The position numbers and the translations under genes were made by a program. Positions 15,769 to 22,790 of a stretch of 23,846 nt of DNA are shown here, piece after piece (positions within the stretch are counted from its first letter, which is position 1; the number at the start of each line of letters is the position of its first letter). The notes under the pieces are model-generated. The model was not told where the DNA came from. It saw only the letters and a list, made by a program, of their open reading frames with translations, and made no database searches. The stretch covers positions 1 through 23,846 of the IMG/VR virus record IMGVR_UViG_3300012920_000264. One strand, 5' to 3'. This DNA is from a virus.

Positions 15769-18030
15769 TTAGGCGTTAATTGGGATGAATATGTTGTTTA
15801 CTTCACGTTTTACAGACATACCTTCACTAGAATATGATGTGGGTTGATCCAATCCTACACTACTAATTAGGTTAGATGAAGAAGTCTTTATTGAGGATAT
15901 TGAGGATTGATCTCGATTCATGTTTATTTGCTTTAAAAACTCAAGTGGATTAAGTGTTCCTTCAAATGCACCAGATTGTCCTGCCCTTCCTTTTCTTATT
16001 TCATAATGGAAAACACCAGTCATTTCAGAACCAGACTGAACAAGAGTTCCTCGATTGACAATATCTCCTTTCTTAACATGTATAATATTTCCCTCAGCGA
16101 TTCTTTCGGTAACTCCTAATTCAGCGTTGTAGATGTCCACAACATTTCCATATCCACCACCTGCATTTCTAGCATAGATAACCTCACCACCAATTCTTGA
16201 ATAGAACTTACTATTTCTATCATCAGCAGGATCAAAATCAACACCTGCGTGTTTTCTACCACCAGGACGAACAGCACCATATGCTTGTGCCCCTGTTCCT
16301 AGTGTGCCTGTGGGAGGAAGTGGTGGCATCACAGATGGAATACTAATCTTGGGAGTAGATGGTTGAACAGATGGTTGAACAGGTAATTGAGATGACATCA
16401 ATATGTCTACGTCACCACCAAGATATTCCGGCATTGCTGCAGCACTTATTGGATTATTTACGTCATAAATTGGTGTTGCACCAGAGACAGATATTGCAGT
16501 GAGTAATCCAGAAAGTTGTTTTATTTTCATTTCATTTATAGTCGTATCACCTAAAGCTATAACTTTATCTAGTTTTCCAAAAAAACTTTTTTGAAAATTT
16601 AATTCTTTTTCTAATTCAATATTTAACCTTTCAATATATTTTTTTTGATCTTCTTTAGATAATTGTAAAAATCTAGTAAGTCTCTTTTCAAGCAATGATT
16701 TACTATCAAATCCAATTGCTTCCAGTCCCCTATCCAACAACCACCCTGCAAAAAATTCTAAAAATACACCAATACCCATCTCTGCTCCAAATCTTCCAAA
16801 TTTTACAAAATTGGATGGTGTCATAAAACCCCTTGCATTACTCATCACCTTTTTTAATTTTGTCATTGCTGCAGCAGGTTTTAATTTTGAAAATTCAAGT
16901 TTACTACTTAATAATTTATTAAGTGGATAGATTGGTTTTGGTTTTGTATCAGGTTTAAATTTATAATCATCATCTAATAATTTTTCAACTGAAATACCGG
17001 TTTTTGATTTAGGTTCTACAAAATCCTCATCAAATAAAGAGTCTAAAAGAGATTTTTCAGTATATATTTCCTCAATTGCATCAGCAAGTCGGTTAATTCC
17101 GGCTTCTTTTTTTCTTACTCCTGCTGCTCGTTCTGCAAAAGTAGATTTCACCCCAGGTTCATCAGCAATAAAACCAGTTCCACCCTGCAAAGATTTACCT
17201 TCATATAACCCTTCAAGAAAAATTTTAGCGGTTTTGTCGGTTAATTTTGTACCAATAGGTAAATTCTGCCCAGGACTTTTAAAACTTGATGCTGCTGATG
17301 TTTGAAGTGCTTTCCTTCTCGTAGATTGCGCTATTGCTTTCTGTGCCACTGCTTCTGCACGTTTTATAGCTGCTTCTTGATTTAATCTAGTTAATTTAAT
17401 TTTTTCTATATTTTTTAATCGTTTTAATGCAACTGCTCTTCTCCCGCTAGCGCCAGCTGCCCCCTGTATTGCTGTTTTCGCAATGGGTTCACTTTGATTT
17501 AAAGCCTGCTCGCCACCATATAATCCCGTAATTATATTAGCAATGCCAAGAACACCAGTTAATACTTTATCTAATTGGTTTTGAAATGGAATAAATTTAG
17601 ATAAATCTGCATTTAAAATAGGAGATAATAAATCTTCTATTTTTTCCCTGTTCTCATCCAATCCCTCAAAGAAAGATGTTATTCCTCCAATTACTCCCTC
17701 TAAAAATTCTTTTGTCCCCTTTATAATATCACCTATTTTTTTGAGGATATTCTGTAATACAGGTAATATTGTTTTTAAATTTTGCAGAATAAATCCTGCC
17801 AACATAAAACCTAAAAACTTTTTTATATCTCCAAGGAAGTTTACTTTTTTGGATTGTTGTCCTTTTAATTTAATAAACCTTGCAGATTGTTTCTGTGCCT
17901 CAATCAAATCTTCTCTATCTTTCTTCTTTTTTGCTTGAATTGCTTTTCTTTCAGCAATAAATTTTTCCTTTCTAATTTGAAAGTTTTTCTTATAAGTTTT
18001 TACGATGGATCCAAAATTAGTAAATCTCAT
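15769..18030 (-). CDS. tape-measure/hub-type protein with degenerate M23 peptidase domain (753 aa)
   Basis: The ATG at 18030 overlaps the upstream stop (ATGA). Residues 20-60 are strongly basic and helical, followed by hydrophobic segments (FLGFMLAGFILQNLKTILP, 72-90) like those of tape-measure proteins that enter the host envelope. Residues 200-520 are Lys/Ala-rich helices with another hydrophobic stretch near 418-432. Residues 578-702 resemble an M23/LytM zinc peptidase: KHAGVDFD (H594, D598), GGGYGNVVDIY, VKKGDIVNRG and FHYEIRKG (H675). The three usual zinc ligands are present, but the two catalytic His, in the YxHL and HxH motifs, look replaced (RIAE at 643-646; V673 in VFH). It may therefore bind glycan or act weakly. 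It shares an N-terminal module with the 691-residue protein encoded just upstream. Confidence 0.7.
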   Translation of the reverse strand: MRFTNFGSIVKTYKKNFQIRKEKFIAERKAIQAKKKKDREDLIEAQKQSARFIKLKGQQSKKVNFLGDIKKFLGFMLAGFILQNLKTILPVLQNILKKIGDIIKGTKEFLEGVIGGITSFFEGLDENREKIEDLLSPILNADLSKFIPFQNQLDKVLTGVLGIANIITGLYGGEQALNQSEPIAKTAIQGAAGASGRRAVALKRLKNIEKIKLTRLNQEAAIKRAEAVAQKAIAQSTRRKALQTSAASSFKSPGQNLPIGTKLTDKTAKIFLEGLYEGKSLQGGTGFIADEPGVKSTFAERAAGVRKKEAGINRLADAIEEIYTEKSLLDSLFDEDFVEPKSKTGISVEKLLDDDYKFKPDTKPKPIYPLNKLLSSKLEFSKLKPAAAMTKLKKVMSNARGFMTPSNFVKFGRFGAEMGIGVFLEFFAGWLLDRGLEAIGFDSKSLLEKRLTRFLQLSKEDQKKYIERLNIELEKELNFQKSFFGKLDKVIALGDTTINEMKIKQLSGLLTAISVSGATPIYDVNNPISAAAMPEYLGGDVDILMSSQLPVQPSVQPSTPKISIPSVMPPLPPTGTLGTGAQAYGAVRPGGRKHAGVDFDPADDRNSKFYSRIGGEVIYARNAGGGYGNVVDIYNAELGVTERIAEGNIIHVKKGDIVNRGTLVQSGSEMTGVFHYEIRKGRAGQSGAFEGTLNPLEFLKQINMNRDQSSISSIKTSSSNLISSVGLDQPTSYSSEGMSVKREVNNIFIPINA
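15925..16299 (-). other. M23-like domain with missing catalytic histidines
   Basis: These bases encode residues 578-702 of the 753-residue protein. Expected zinc ligands are present (H594 and D598 in HAGVD; H675 in FHYE). The Tyr-x-His-Leu motif is replaced by RIAE (643-646), and the first His of the HxH motif is V673. The rest of the fold (GGGYGNVVDIY, VKKGDIVNRG) is intact, so this is not simple decay. Confidence 0.6.
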
Positions 18031-20102
18031 GATGCACTAACCATATCACCGATACCAAGATCTTTTGAAATAAGATCTCGCATTTTGTTACCAGACACTA
18101 CATTGAACGAGGGTATATCACCTTTTTGAATCGAGCTCTGATTTTGTTTAGGAGAATCAATAGGAGGTAATACGAAATTTTTAGTTTCTGTAGGTATATT
18201 AGGAGTGCCTACAGGAAGTGATCCTCCTCTCATCATTACCTGTATTTTTCTACCAAATCTTTGATATTCTCTTCTGGGAGCATTAACATAAGAATCGTAA
18301 TTACTACCAAAAGCAGGCCCATACATTTGCGAATCCATTGAATAACTTGATTTAGTCATTTTTGGAACGGATTGCAACCTTTGCGGAATGGGTGCGCCAA
18401 TATTTCTTCTTTCTAGATCATATGGTTTATTTTCTTGATAATACATGGAGAAGAAATTGTCATGTTCTGGATTTCTTAAAACATCATTTTCTTGCATATT
18501 ACCTTGCTGAGAAGTTCCAAAGAAATATGTTCTTCCTCCAACATGTTCTCTTGCTTTCTTTTGTAAATTGGTATTAGAGAGTGCTTTCTCAGTATCACTT
18601 AACATTTTAAGTGCGGTTTCCATAGTATATCCTGATTTTCTTCCCTTCTCAGAGTTCATTATAGCTATTGCCGCACTATTTCTATCAGTAATATTAAACC
18701 AATCTTGTGGATTTCCAAATGCTGGTTCATATTGTCCACCACCCGATTTACCCATGTCAGCTCTAGAGGTAATTATTGAAAATAAATCATTACCTCCCCT
18801 TTCATGTTGATAATAATTAGTCCCATAATTCTCGGCAGAGTATAATCTATTATATAAAGATTGTGCTACATCTGCTCTACCTTGAGGATCAGTATCTTCT
18901 AATGAAGTTATAGCAAGCAATGCATTGTAATCTCGATCTGTAATTTTAGGTGCATTCTTATCTACTATTCCACCACCCTGATATCTCATTACCTTTCCAA
19001 GTTTAGGACGGTTGGTTCCTCCACCCATCTTATTCATTGCCATCATGGTGTCGGCACCAAACATGTTGACAGCACCACGACTCATTATAAACTCGCCAGG
19101 AGTCAGCATAGCAGGGACTATATCTGTCCCCATGCTAAGTCCACCTCCAGATCTTCCTTCAACCGGTTTATTTAAACTAGGTAGTAATAACCTAGTAAAC
19201 AATTCAAGAAGATTAAATGGTTTAGACAACTCGTCTGCTGCTTCTTCAGGAGTAAACTCTCTACCTGCCTCTTCTTCTTCTCTTTCTATTATTTGTTCTG
19301 CTCCTGATTTAGTTCTTCGCCTTAATATCTCAGCACTAACACCAACACCTAGTGCAGCAGCAAGAATAGGATTTTTTGCAACGAGTAATCCAAGTTTTAA
19401 TAAAAATTTACCGACAGTTCCCACTACAAAATTAACTAGTTTACCAAAGGGTGTGAAAAAGTAAGCTAATGCCCCTAAAACAGCAGGCCAATAGTTTCTT
19501 AAAAATTGCTGTGTTGCAGCTATTTTTTCTTTATTTTCTGGATCAGTTAAAAAATTATAAAGTGTATTAATTAATCCGCTTAATAATGTAATTTTTAAAA
19601 ATTTCTTTAATTTTTCAAAAAACCCACCAATTTTACCTGTTTCTTTTTTTAAATTAAAAATAAAAATTTTAGATTCTTTTTTACCCTCAATCCTATCTTC
19701 TCTATCTTTTTTATTCTTTGCCTCTAGTTGTTTTTTATCTTCTTTTTGATCTTTCTTTTCTAACTTATTATCTTCTCGAATTACTTGAATGAGTTCATCA
19801 ATTTTATCGCCAAATTCTTCTCCGACTATATCAACATTATCAGGAATTATCTTTTTAGGATCTATTTTAACTTCTATTGGTTTAGCAACAACAGGAGGAG
19901 CACTAGGTAATCCAGGTGCTTGATATCTCTGTCCTTTTAAAGGATTGGAAAAAGTTTTTGTTTTAAAAAACTTATCAGTATCAATCTTACCACTACCAGT
20001 ATTATCTTCTCTGATAGATTTGAGAAGATCATCTAAATCCTTCCCTCCTTTAGAGTCATCATCTTCTTCTCTGATTGACTTTAAAAGATCGTCTAGATTC
20101 AT
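18027..20102 (-). CDS. tape-measure/hub-type protein with SleB-like hydrolase domain (691 aa)
   Basis: The ATG at 20102 shares one base with the stop of the preceding small ORF. Residues 3-12 and 23-32 are tandem copies of LDDLLKSIRE, with a looser third copy at 102-111 (DELIQVIRED). Residues 112-165 are a charged helix, and 168-262 hold hydrophobic segments (LLSGLINTLYNFL, WPAVLGALAYFF, FLLKLGLLVA, ILAAALGVGV). Residues 320-348 have the tail-protein motif DIVPAMLTPGEFIMSRGAVN, common in tape-measure proteins. Residues 388-530 resemble the SleB cell-wall hydrolase fold: LLAITSLED with candidate catalytic E402, QGRADVAQSLYNRL, LFSIITSRADMG and GGQYEPAFG. It is placed after the gp26-like chaperone genes and before the gp27/gp5 hub, where T4-like phages need gp29. 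Likely roles are length measurement, channel formation and local peptidoglycan opening. Confidence 0.7.
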   Translation of the reverse strand: MNLDDLLKSIREEDDDSKGGKDLDDLLKSIREDNTGSGKIDTDKFFKTKTFSNPLKGQRYQAPGLPSAPPVVAKPIEVKIDPKKIIPDNVDIVGEEFGDKIDELIQVIREDNKLEKKDQKEDKKQLEAKNKKDREDRIEGKKESKIFIFNLKKETGKIGGFFEKLKKFLKITLLSGLINTLYNFLTDPENKEKIAATQQFLRNYWPAVLGALAYFFTPFGKLVNFVVGTVGKFLLKLGLLVAKNPILAAALGVGVSAEILRRRTKSGAEQIIEREEEEAGREFTPEEAADELSKPFNLLELFTRLLLPSLNKPVEGRSGGGLSMGTDIVPAMLTPGEFIMSRGAVNMFGADTMMAMNKMGGGTNRPKLGKVMRYQGGGIVDKNAPKITDRDYNALLAITSLEDTDPQGRADVAQSLYNRLYSAENYGTNYYQHERGGNDLFSIITSRADMGKSGGGQYEPAFGNPQDWFNITDRNSAAIAIMNSEKGRKSGYTMETALKMLSDTEKALSNTNLQKKAREHVGGRTYFFGTSQQGNMQENDVLRNPEHDNFFSMYYQENKPYDLERRNIGAPIPQRLQSVPKMTKSSYSMDSQMYGPAFGSNYDSYVNAPRREYQRFGRKIQVMMRGGSLPVGTPNIPTETKNFVLPPIDSPKQNQSSIQKGDIPSFNVVSGNKMRDLISKDLGIGDMVSAS
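18513..18941 (-). other. SleB-like cell-wall hydrolase domain
   Basis: These bases encode residues 388-530 of the 691-residue protein. LLAITSLED places a Glu (E402) where SleB-type enzymes have the catalytic acid. QGRADVAQSLYNRL matches the following conserved helix with its Asn-Arg, and LFSIITSRADMG is the next typical segment. The domain should cut glycan strands of peptidoglycan. Confidence 0.6.
20007..20096 (-). repeat. tandem LDDLLKSIRE-encoding repeat
   Basis: The first 32 codons of the 691-residue gene contain two copies of a 30-base unit starting 60 bases apart (20096-20067 and 20036-20007). Both encode LDDLLKSIRE exactly, while the DNA differs at several silent positions. Keeping the protein sequence despite silent change suggests that the peptide itself is selected, for example as a docking helix. 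Confidence 0.75.
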
Positions 20103-20269
20103 TACCCTTGCTGCTGTTGCATTTTAAGTTTCTCTTCTTCCAAATGAGATCTTAGAAGTTCAACGTAAACATCTCTCTCCCAAGGTATCATATTTTCAAT
20201 CTCTGTTAATGAGTATTTATGGAACTGAATCAAAGAAAAATTTAATTTATAGTAACTCTCCAAATTCAT
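20102..20269 (-). CDS. small tail-assembly chaperone-like ORF, likely -1 frameshift extension of gp26-like (55 aa if free)
   Basis: The ORF encodes MNLESYYKLNFSLIQF, KYSLTEIENMIPWERDVYV, ELLRSHLEEEKLKMQQQQG. The PWERDVYVELL segment resembles the T part of tape-measure chaperones in long-tailed phages. It can be read in two ways. A free start at ATG 20269 has no good Shine-Dalgarno sequence and lies in the loop of a 7-bp hairpin. A -1 frameshift at 20293-20287 would instead join it to the gp26-like protein through the residues RLALSH, with no stop between, giving a product of about 299 residues. It directly precedes the tape-measure-type gene, as G/GT genes precede tape measures elsewhere. That the ORF is real is quite sure; the fused form is an inference from slippery site, spacer, stem and frame. 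Confidence 0.8.
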   Translation of the reverse strand: MNLESYYKLNFSLIQFHKYSLTEIENMIPWERDVYVELLRSHLEEEKLKMQQQQG

Positions 20270-20293
20270 ATGGGAGAGTGCTAAGCGAAAAAA
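20255..20293 (-). promoter_or_regulatory. programmed -1 ribosomal frameshift signal
   Basis: On the minus strand the gp26-like frame ends AGT TTT TTC GCT TAG. The heptamer T TTT TTC (20293-20287) fits the X XXY YYZ rule for tandem -1 slippage. A 7-nt spacer (20286-20280) follows, then a perfect 7-bp stem, ACTCTCC (20279-20273) with GGAGAGT (20261-20255), closing an 11-nt loop that holds the ATG of the next ORF. The -1 frame reads CGC TTA GCA CTC TCC CAT ATG and continues into that ORF. The loop AATTT could also pair with a nearby AAATT to form a pseudoknot; this is speculative. Confidence 0.75.
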
Positions 20294-21000
20294 CTAGAGA
20301 GTCCCTCAAGAACAACCTTGCCTTTCTTTTTAGTCTTTGGATTTAACACTTCAACTTCATGACTAAGTTTAGGCATAGTTGTAAAGAACTTTTCAATTTG
20401 CTTAAACTGTGCTGAATTCATTTGCTCTAAGAAATCAGTGATTTCTTTTTTAGTAAAGTCTTCAGATGTCCAAGCCTCATCCTCAGATACTACTTTATCA
20501 ACACAAGATGCTATTAAATCAAAAGATTGATCTACTTGATTTTCCTCTCCAAAATCAAAATTGTTTTTTACAAATTGATTTAGTGAGGGATATCTCATCT
20601 CCATCATCAATTTATTATCAATTTTGATTTGATTTGAATGTTCTTTATCTTTTGATACTTTAATATCATCGATGTTGATTTGAACTTCAGCATAAGTTTC
20701 TCCATCATCAGGACAGAGAACACTTACTTCGATATCCTCACCAACAGACTTACCGCGAATATTGAGGAACAAATATTCAATATCAAAAGTAGGTAGAGTC
20801 TCTACTTTAATACCGCGAGTCTGAATGCAATCTTTGAGAACTGCTTTAATAGCGTTGGTGATTTCTTTTGTATCGTCGCTCTCAAGTGCAAGAACTAATA
20901 ACTTTTCTTCTTTAACAAGGAAAGGACGAAATCTAATTGTTTTTCCAGTCGAAGGCAACTCCAACTCATAAGTTGGTGTTGAAATTTTTGGTAAAGGCAT
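20281..21000 (-). CDS. 26: gp26-like baseplate hub assembly protein (239 aa)
   Basis: The N-terminus YELELPSTGKTIRFRPFLVKEEKLLVLALES is the hallmark of the T4 baseplate protein family that includes gp26 (208 residues in T4). Later landmarks are LPTFDIEYLFLNIRGKSVGE, ALCPDDG-like VLCPDDGETY, MRYPSL and the conserved C-terminal FLEQMNSAQFKQIEKFFTTMPKL. In T4, gp26 is needed for hub assembly. The overall shape, with a beta-rich N-terminus, a helical C-terminus and a position just before the tape-measure-type gene, resembles G-type tail chaperones. The last in-frame codons before the TAG form a slippery heptamer, so part of the translation may extend into the next ORF. A late-promoter-like AATAAATA lies about 20 nt upstream of the ATG. 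Confidence 0.8.
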   Translation of the reverse strand: MPLPKISTPTYELELPSTGKTIRFRPFLVKEEKLLVLALESDDTKEITNAIKAVLKDCIQTRGIKVETLPTFDIEYLFLNIRGKSVGEDIEVSVLCPDDGETYAEVQINIDDIKVSKDKEHSNQIKIDNKLMMEMRYPSLNQFVKNNFDFGEENQVDQSFDLIASCVDKVVSEDEAWTSEDFTKKEITDFLEQMNSAQFKQIEKFFTTMPKLSHEVEVLNPKTKKKGKVVLEGLSSFFA

Positions 21001-21020
21001 GATATGTTATTCAGTATGAG

Positions 21021-21028
21021 TATTTATT
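21021..21028 (-). promoter_or_regulatory. candidate T4-type late promoter before gp26-like gene
   Basis: The minus strand reads AATAAATA, seven of eight positions matching the T4 late consensus. It overlaps the stop codon of the gp54-like gene and lies 20 nt before the gp26-like ATG, in one of the few gaps of the operon (26 nt). It would start the hub and tape-measure transcript. Confidence 0.5.
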
Positions 21029-21797
21029 AGGATCCAAGAATGTTAGGCCCAAAATCTCTTCCTCCTGCTTCTTCAAGTTGTTCAGCAAGTTGTGCAAGAG
21101 TTGGCCTTCCATCAGCAATCGTAACTGGTAATGTGCTTCCGTCAGCTCTTTGGAGATCTAGTTTTTGCGTTGCTGCTCTTTGAGTATTCACAATGTATCG
21201 AGAGAAGTTAAAGTTTACGGTACATACAAGCACCTGAGATGCATCATAACTCAAGGGCATTGTATTTATTGATATCGGATAAGCATTTAAAAATGTATAT
21301 TCTAAATTTCTATTTGCATAATTTTTTTCAAATTTTCTAATATAAATTTGAGATTTATATTCATCAGGAAAGTTTACTCTGTAAGTATAGTTATTATTTT
21401 CTAATTTTTTGTTAGATGTATCCTCATTAATTATAAATTTAATCCAGTTTTCAAAAAGAAGTATAGGGGTATATTTTGTGTCAACATAAAATTCAAATGA
21501 TGATATCCCTGAATATTGTCTTCTATACACATGTCTTTCTGTTACACCAGTAAAATCATTTAACTGTTCATGAGTTGCCAAGTTGGTTTCAGGAAGTGCA
21601 GCCGCTCTACAAGACAAACTAATTTTTTCCTCTTTTGAAGAATTTAAACTTCCACCAACTCCACTTCTACTAGCCATCCAATTTTTTACAGCAGTAGGAA
21701 ATACGAATGTTGTTTCGTAAGTTGATGTTAAAGATGGATTAAGTATGTTTGCCTTTAAATCAGCAACATTTCTTGCTCTTGGGTTTGGCGTTGCCAT
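21027..21797 (-). CDS. 54: gp54-like baseplate tail-tube initiator (256 aa)
   Basis: The protein fits the tail-tube fold shared by T4 gp19 and gp54. Landmarks are ISLSCRAAALPETNLATHEQ, FTGVTERHVYRRQYSGISSFEFYVD and FENWIKFI, then a beta-strand pair YTYRVNFPDEYKSQIYIRKFE, and the strongly typical close YTFLNAYPISINTMPLSYDA followed by VCTVNFNFSRYIV. In T4 gp54 the corresponding end reads like a tube subunit and starts tube polymerisation on the baseplate. The length (256) lies between gp19 (163) and gp54 (320). The last 45 residues are a polar tail. The gene is divergent from gp4 and opposite in strand to the gp48-like gene, its expected partner. A tail-tube protein proper is the main alternative, but the baseplate context favours gp54. 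Confidence 0.75.
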   Translation of the reverse strand: MATPNPRARNVADLKANILNPSLTSTYETTFVFPTAVKNWMASRSGVGGSLNSSKEEKISLSCRAAALPETNLATHEQLNDFTGVTERHVYRRQYSGISSFEFYVDTKYTPILLFENWIKFIINEDTSNKKLENNNYTYRVNFPDEYKSQIYIRKFEKNYANRNLEYTFLNAYPISINTMPLSYDASQVLVCTVNFNFSRYIVNTQRAATQKLDLQRADGSTLPVTIADGRPTLAQLAEQLEEAGGRDFGPNILGS

Positions 21798-21804
21798 CTA
21801 AATA
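21797..21804 (+). promoter_or_regulatory. candidate late promoter for gp4 operon in divergent gap
   Basis: The plus strand reads TCTAAATA, seven of eight positions matching TATAAATA, ending 22 nt before the gp4 ATG. The 29-bp divergent gap has to serve genes on both strands; on the minus strand only weaker AT-rich hexamers are seen. Confidence 0.45.
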
Positions 21805-21826
21805 GTTTTTACCGTATATATTATGT

Positions 21827-22288
21827 ATGGGAGTTAGTAAGAAAAGTATTTACCGCCCCTCCAATCCTCAAAAATATAAAGGTAATATTAATAATATAAT
21901 TTGTCGTAGTAACTGGGAAAGACAGTTCTGTGTATGGTGTGATAAAACTGATGCTATACTTGAATGGGGAAGTGAAGAGTTTTTTATTCCATACATTTCA
22001 CCAGTTGATAGAAGAGTTCATCGTTACTTTCCAGATTTTATAATTAAAGTTAGGGAAAGTAATGATCAAATTAAAACTTATGTTATTGAAGTGAAGCCTA
22101 AGAGAGAAACTATTCCACCTACCATTGGTAAAAAACAAAGGAAGACTCTTATCAGAGAGAGCACTACATATGCTGTAAATCAGGCAAAGTGGAAAGCAGC
22201 TCGCGAGTGGTGTGCAGACAGGAGAATTGAGTTTAAAATTATTACCGAAGACGAATTAGGTATCCGAACTTATGGCAAGAAGAGCTAG
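21827..22288 (+). CDS. 4: gp4 head completion protein, TnsA/PD-(D/E)XK-like fold
   Basis: The length (153 residues) matches T4 gp4 (150), needed to finish the DNA-filled head before tail joining. Landmarks follow the family: YRPSNPQKYKGN at the start, RSNWERQFCVWCD, WGSEEFFIPYISPVDRRVHRYFPDF, VIEVKPKRET, TTYAVNQAKWKAAREWC and ITEDELGI. The core of a PD-(D/E)XK nuclease is visible as E31, D70 in FPDF and E88-V-K90, so nuclease-like activity is possible, as in TnsA. The preferred ATG is at 21827, because an ATG four bases earlier meets a stop after four codons. Its 3' end overlaps the next gene by 17 nt. This is the first gene on the plus strand and marks the switch from hub genes to head-completion genes. 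Confidence 0.88.
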   Translation: MGVSKKSIYRPSNPQKYKGNINNIICRSNWERQFCVWCDKTDAILEWGSEEFFIPYISPVDRRVHRYFPDFIIKVRESNDQIKTYVIEVKPKRETIPPTIGKKQRKTLIRESTTYAVNQAKWKAAREWCADRRIEFKIITEDELGIRTYGKKS

Positions 22289-22766
22289 ACGAAGAAGATC
22301 AGGTGGCCCTTCTTATGAGGAAGTCAAAGCACAAATTGATGCAAAAGAGGCAGAAAAAAAACTAAAACGTGAGCAAAGACAAACTACTGATGAATTTCAG
22401 TTTGAAGAACAAGTAGGAGACAATCGTATAGAACCTGTTAAAGATTCTATCAGAGATTTAGGTGATCCTGAAGATATGATGACTGAGATTATGAGTGTTC
22501 TAAATGAAACTGTAATCATTCCTGATCCTGGTGAAGTCTACACCTATGTCTATAATGCAAAAACACCAAAACTTAAATATGATCAACATCCTTTAGTTGC
22601 AGTGTCTGGTGTATATCAATGGGGATTTAGCGGACTTAACTTTCACTGGAATCAAGTAAGAAACTATACCTGGAATGAGATACCAGGAAGTTTACACCTT
22701 GTAAGAATTAGTGAACTTCAATCACTTCTTGATATTCCTTATGCATATTATCTCACTAACCTCTGA
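22272..22766 (+). CDS. conserved hypothetical protein of tail/head-completion region (164 aa)
   Basis: I do not recognise a named family; it does not resemble T4 gp53, which follows gene 4 in T4. Residues 1-10 are almost all Arg (MARRARRRRSGG), followed by a charged helix (VKAQIDAKEAEKKLKREQR). Residues 90-164 form a compact beta-rich domain with many aromatics: TYVYNAKTPKLKYDQHPLVA, VYQWGFSGLNFHWNQVRNYT, LVRISELQSLLDIPYAYYLT. The basic tail suggests contact with DNA or an acidic protein surface. The start lies 17 nt inside the gp4 gene, so translation is probably coupled. The next gene, gp48-like, begins 24 nt after its stop. I recall this aromatic C-terminal pattern in other marine T4-like phages, but without function. 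Confidence 0.75.
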   Translation: MARRARRRRSGGPSYEEVKAQIDAKEAEKKLKREQRQTTDEFQFEEQVGDNRIEPVKDSIRDLGDPEDMMTEIMSVLNETVIIPDPGEVYTYVYNAKTPKLKYDQHPLVAVSGVYQWGFSGLNFHWNQVRNYTWNEIPGSLHLVRISELQSLLDIPYAYYLTNL

Positions 22767-22772
22767 TAAATA
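22765..22772 (+). promoter_or_regulatory. candidate T4-type late promoter before gp48-like gene
   Basis: GATAAATA matches seven of eight positions of the T4 late consensus, overlaps the preceding stop codon and lies 18 nt before the ATG at 22791. The same placement, overlapping the upstream stop and about 20 nt before a start, is seen before the gp26-like gene. Confidence 0.5.
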
Positions 22773-22790
22773 GAAAAAAACCCTCTTAAA

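Noticed and set aside
19012-19464. 150-codon open frame on the plus strand
   Set aside because: Antisense to the 691-residue tape-type gene. Its Pro/Ser/Leu-rich sequence mirrors the Gly/Arg/Glu-rich sense protein, and it has no start signal.
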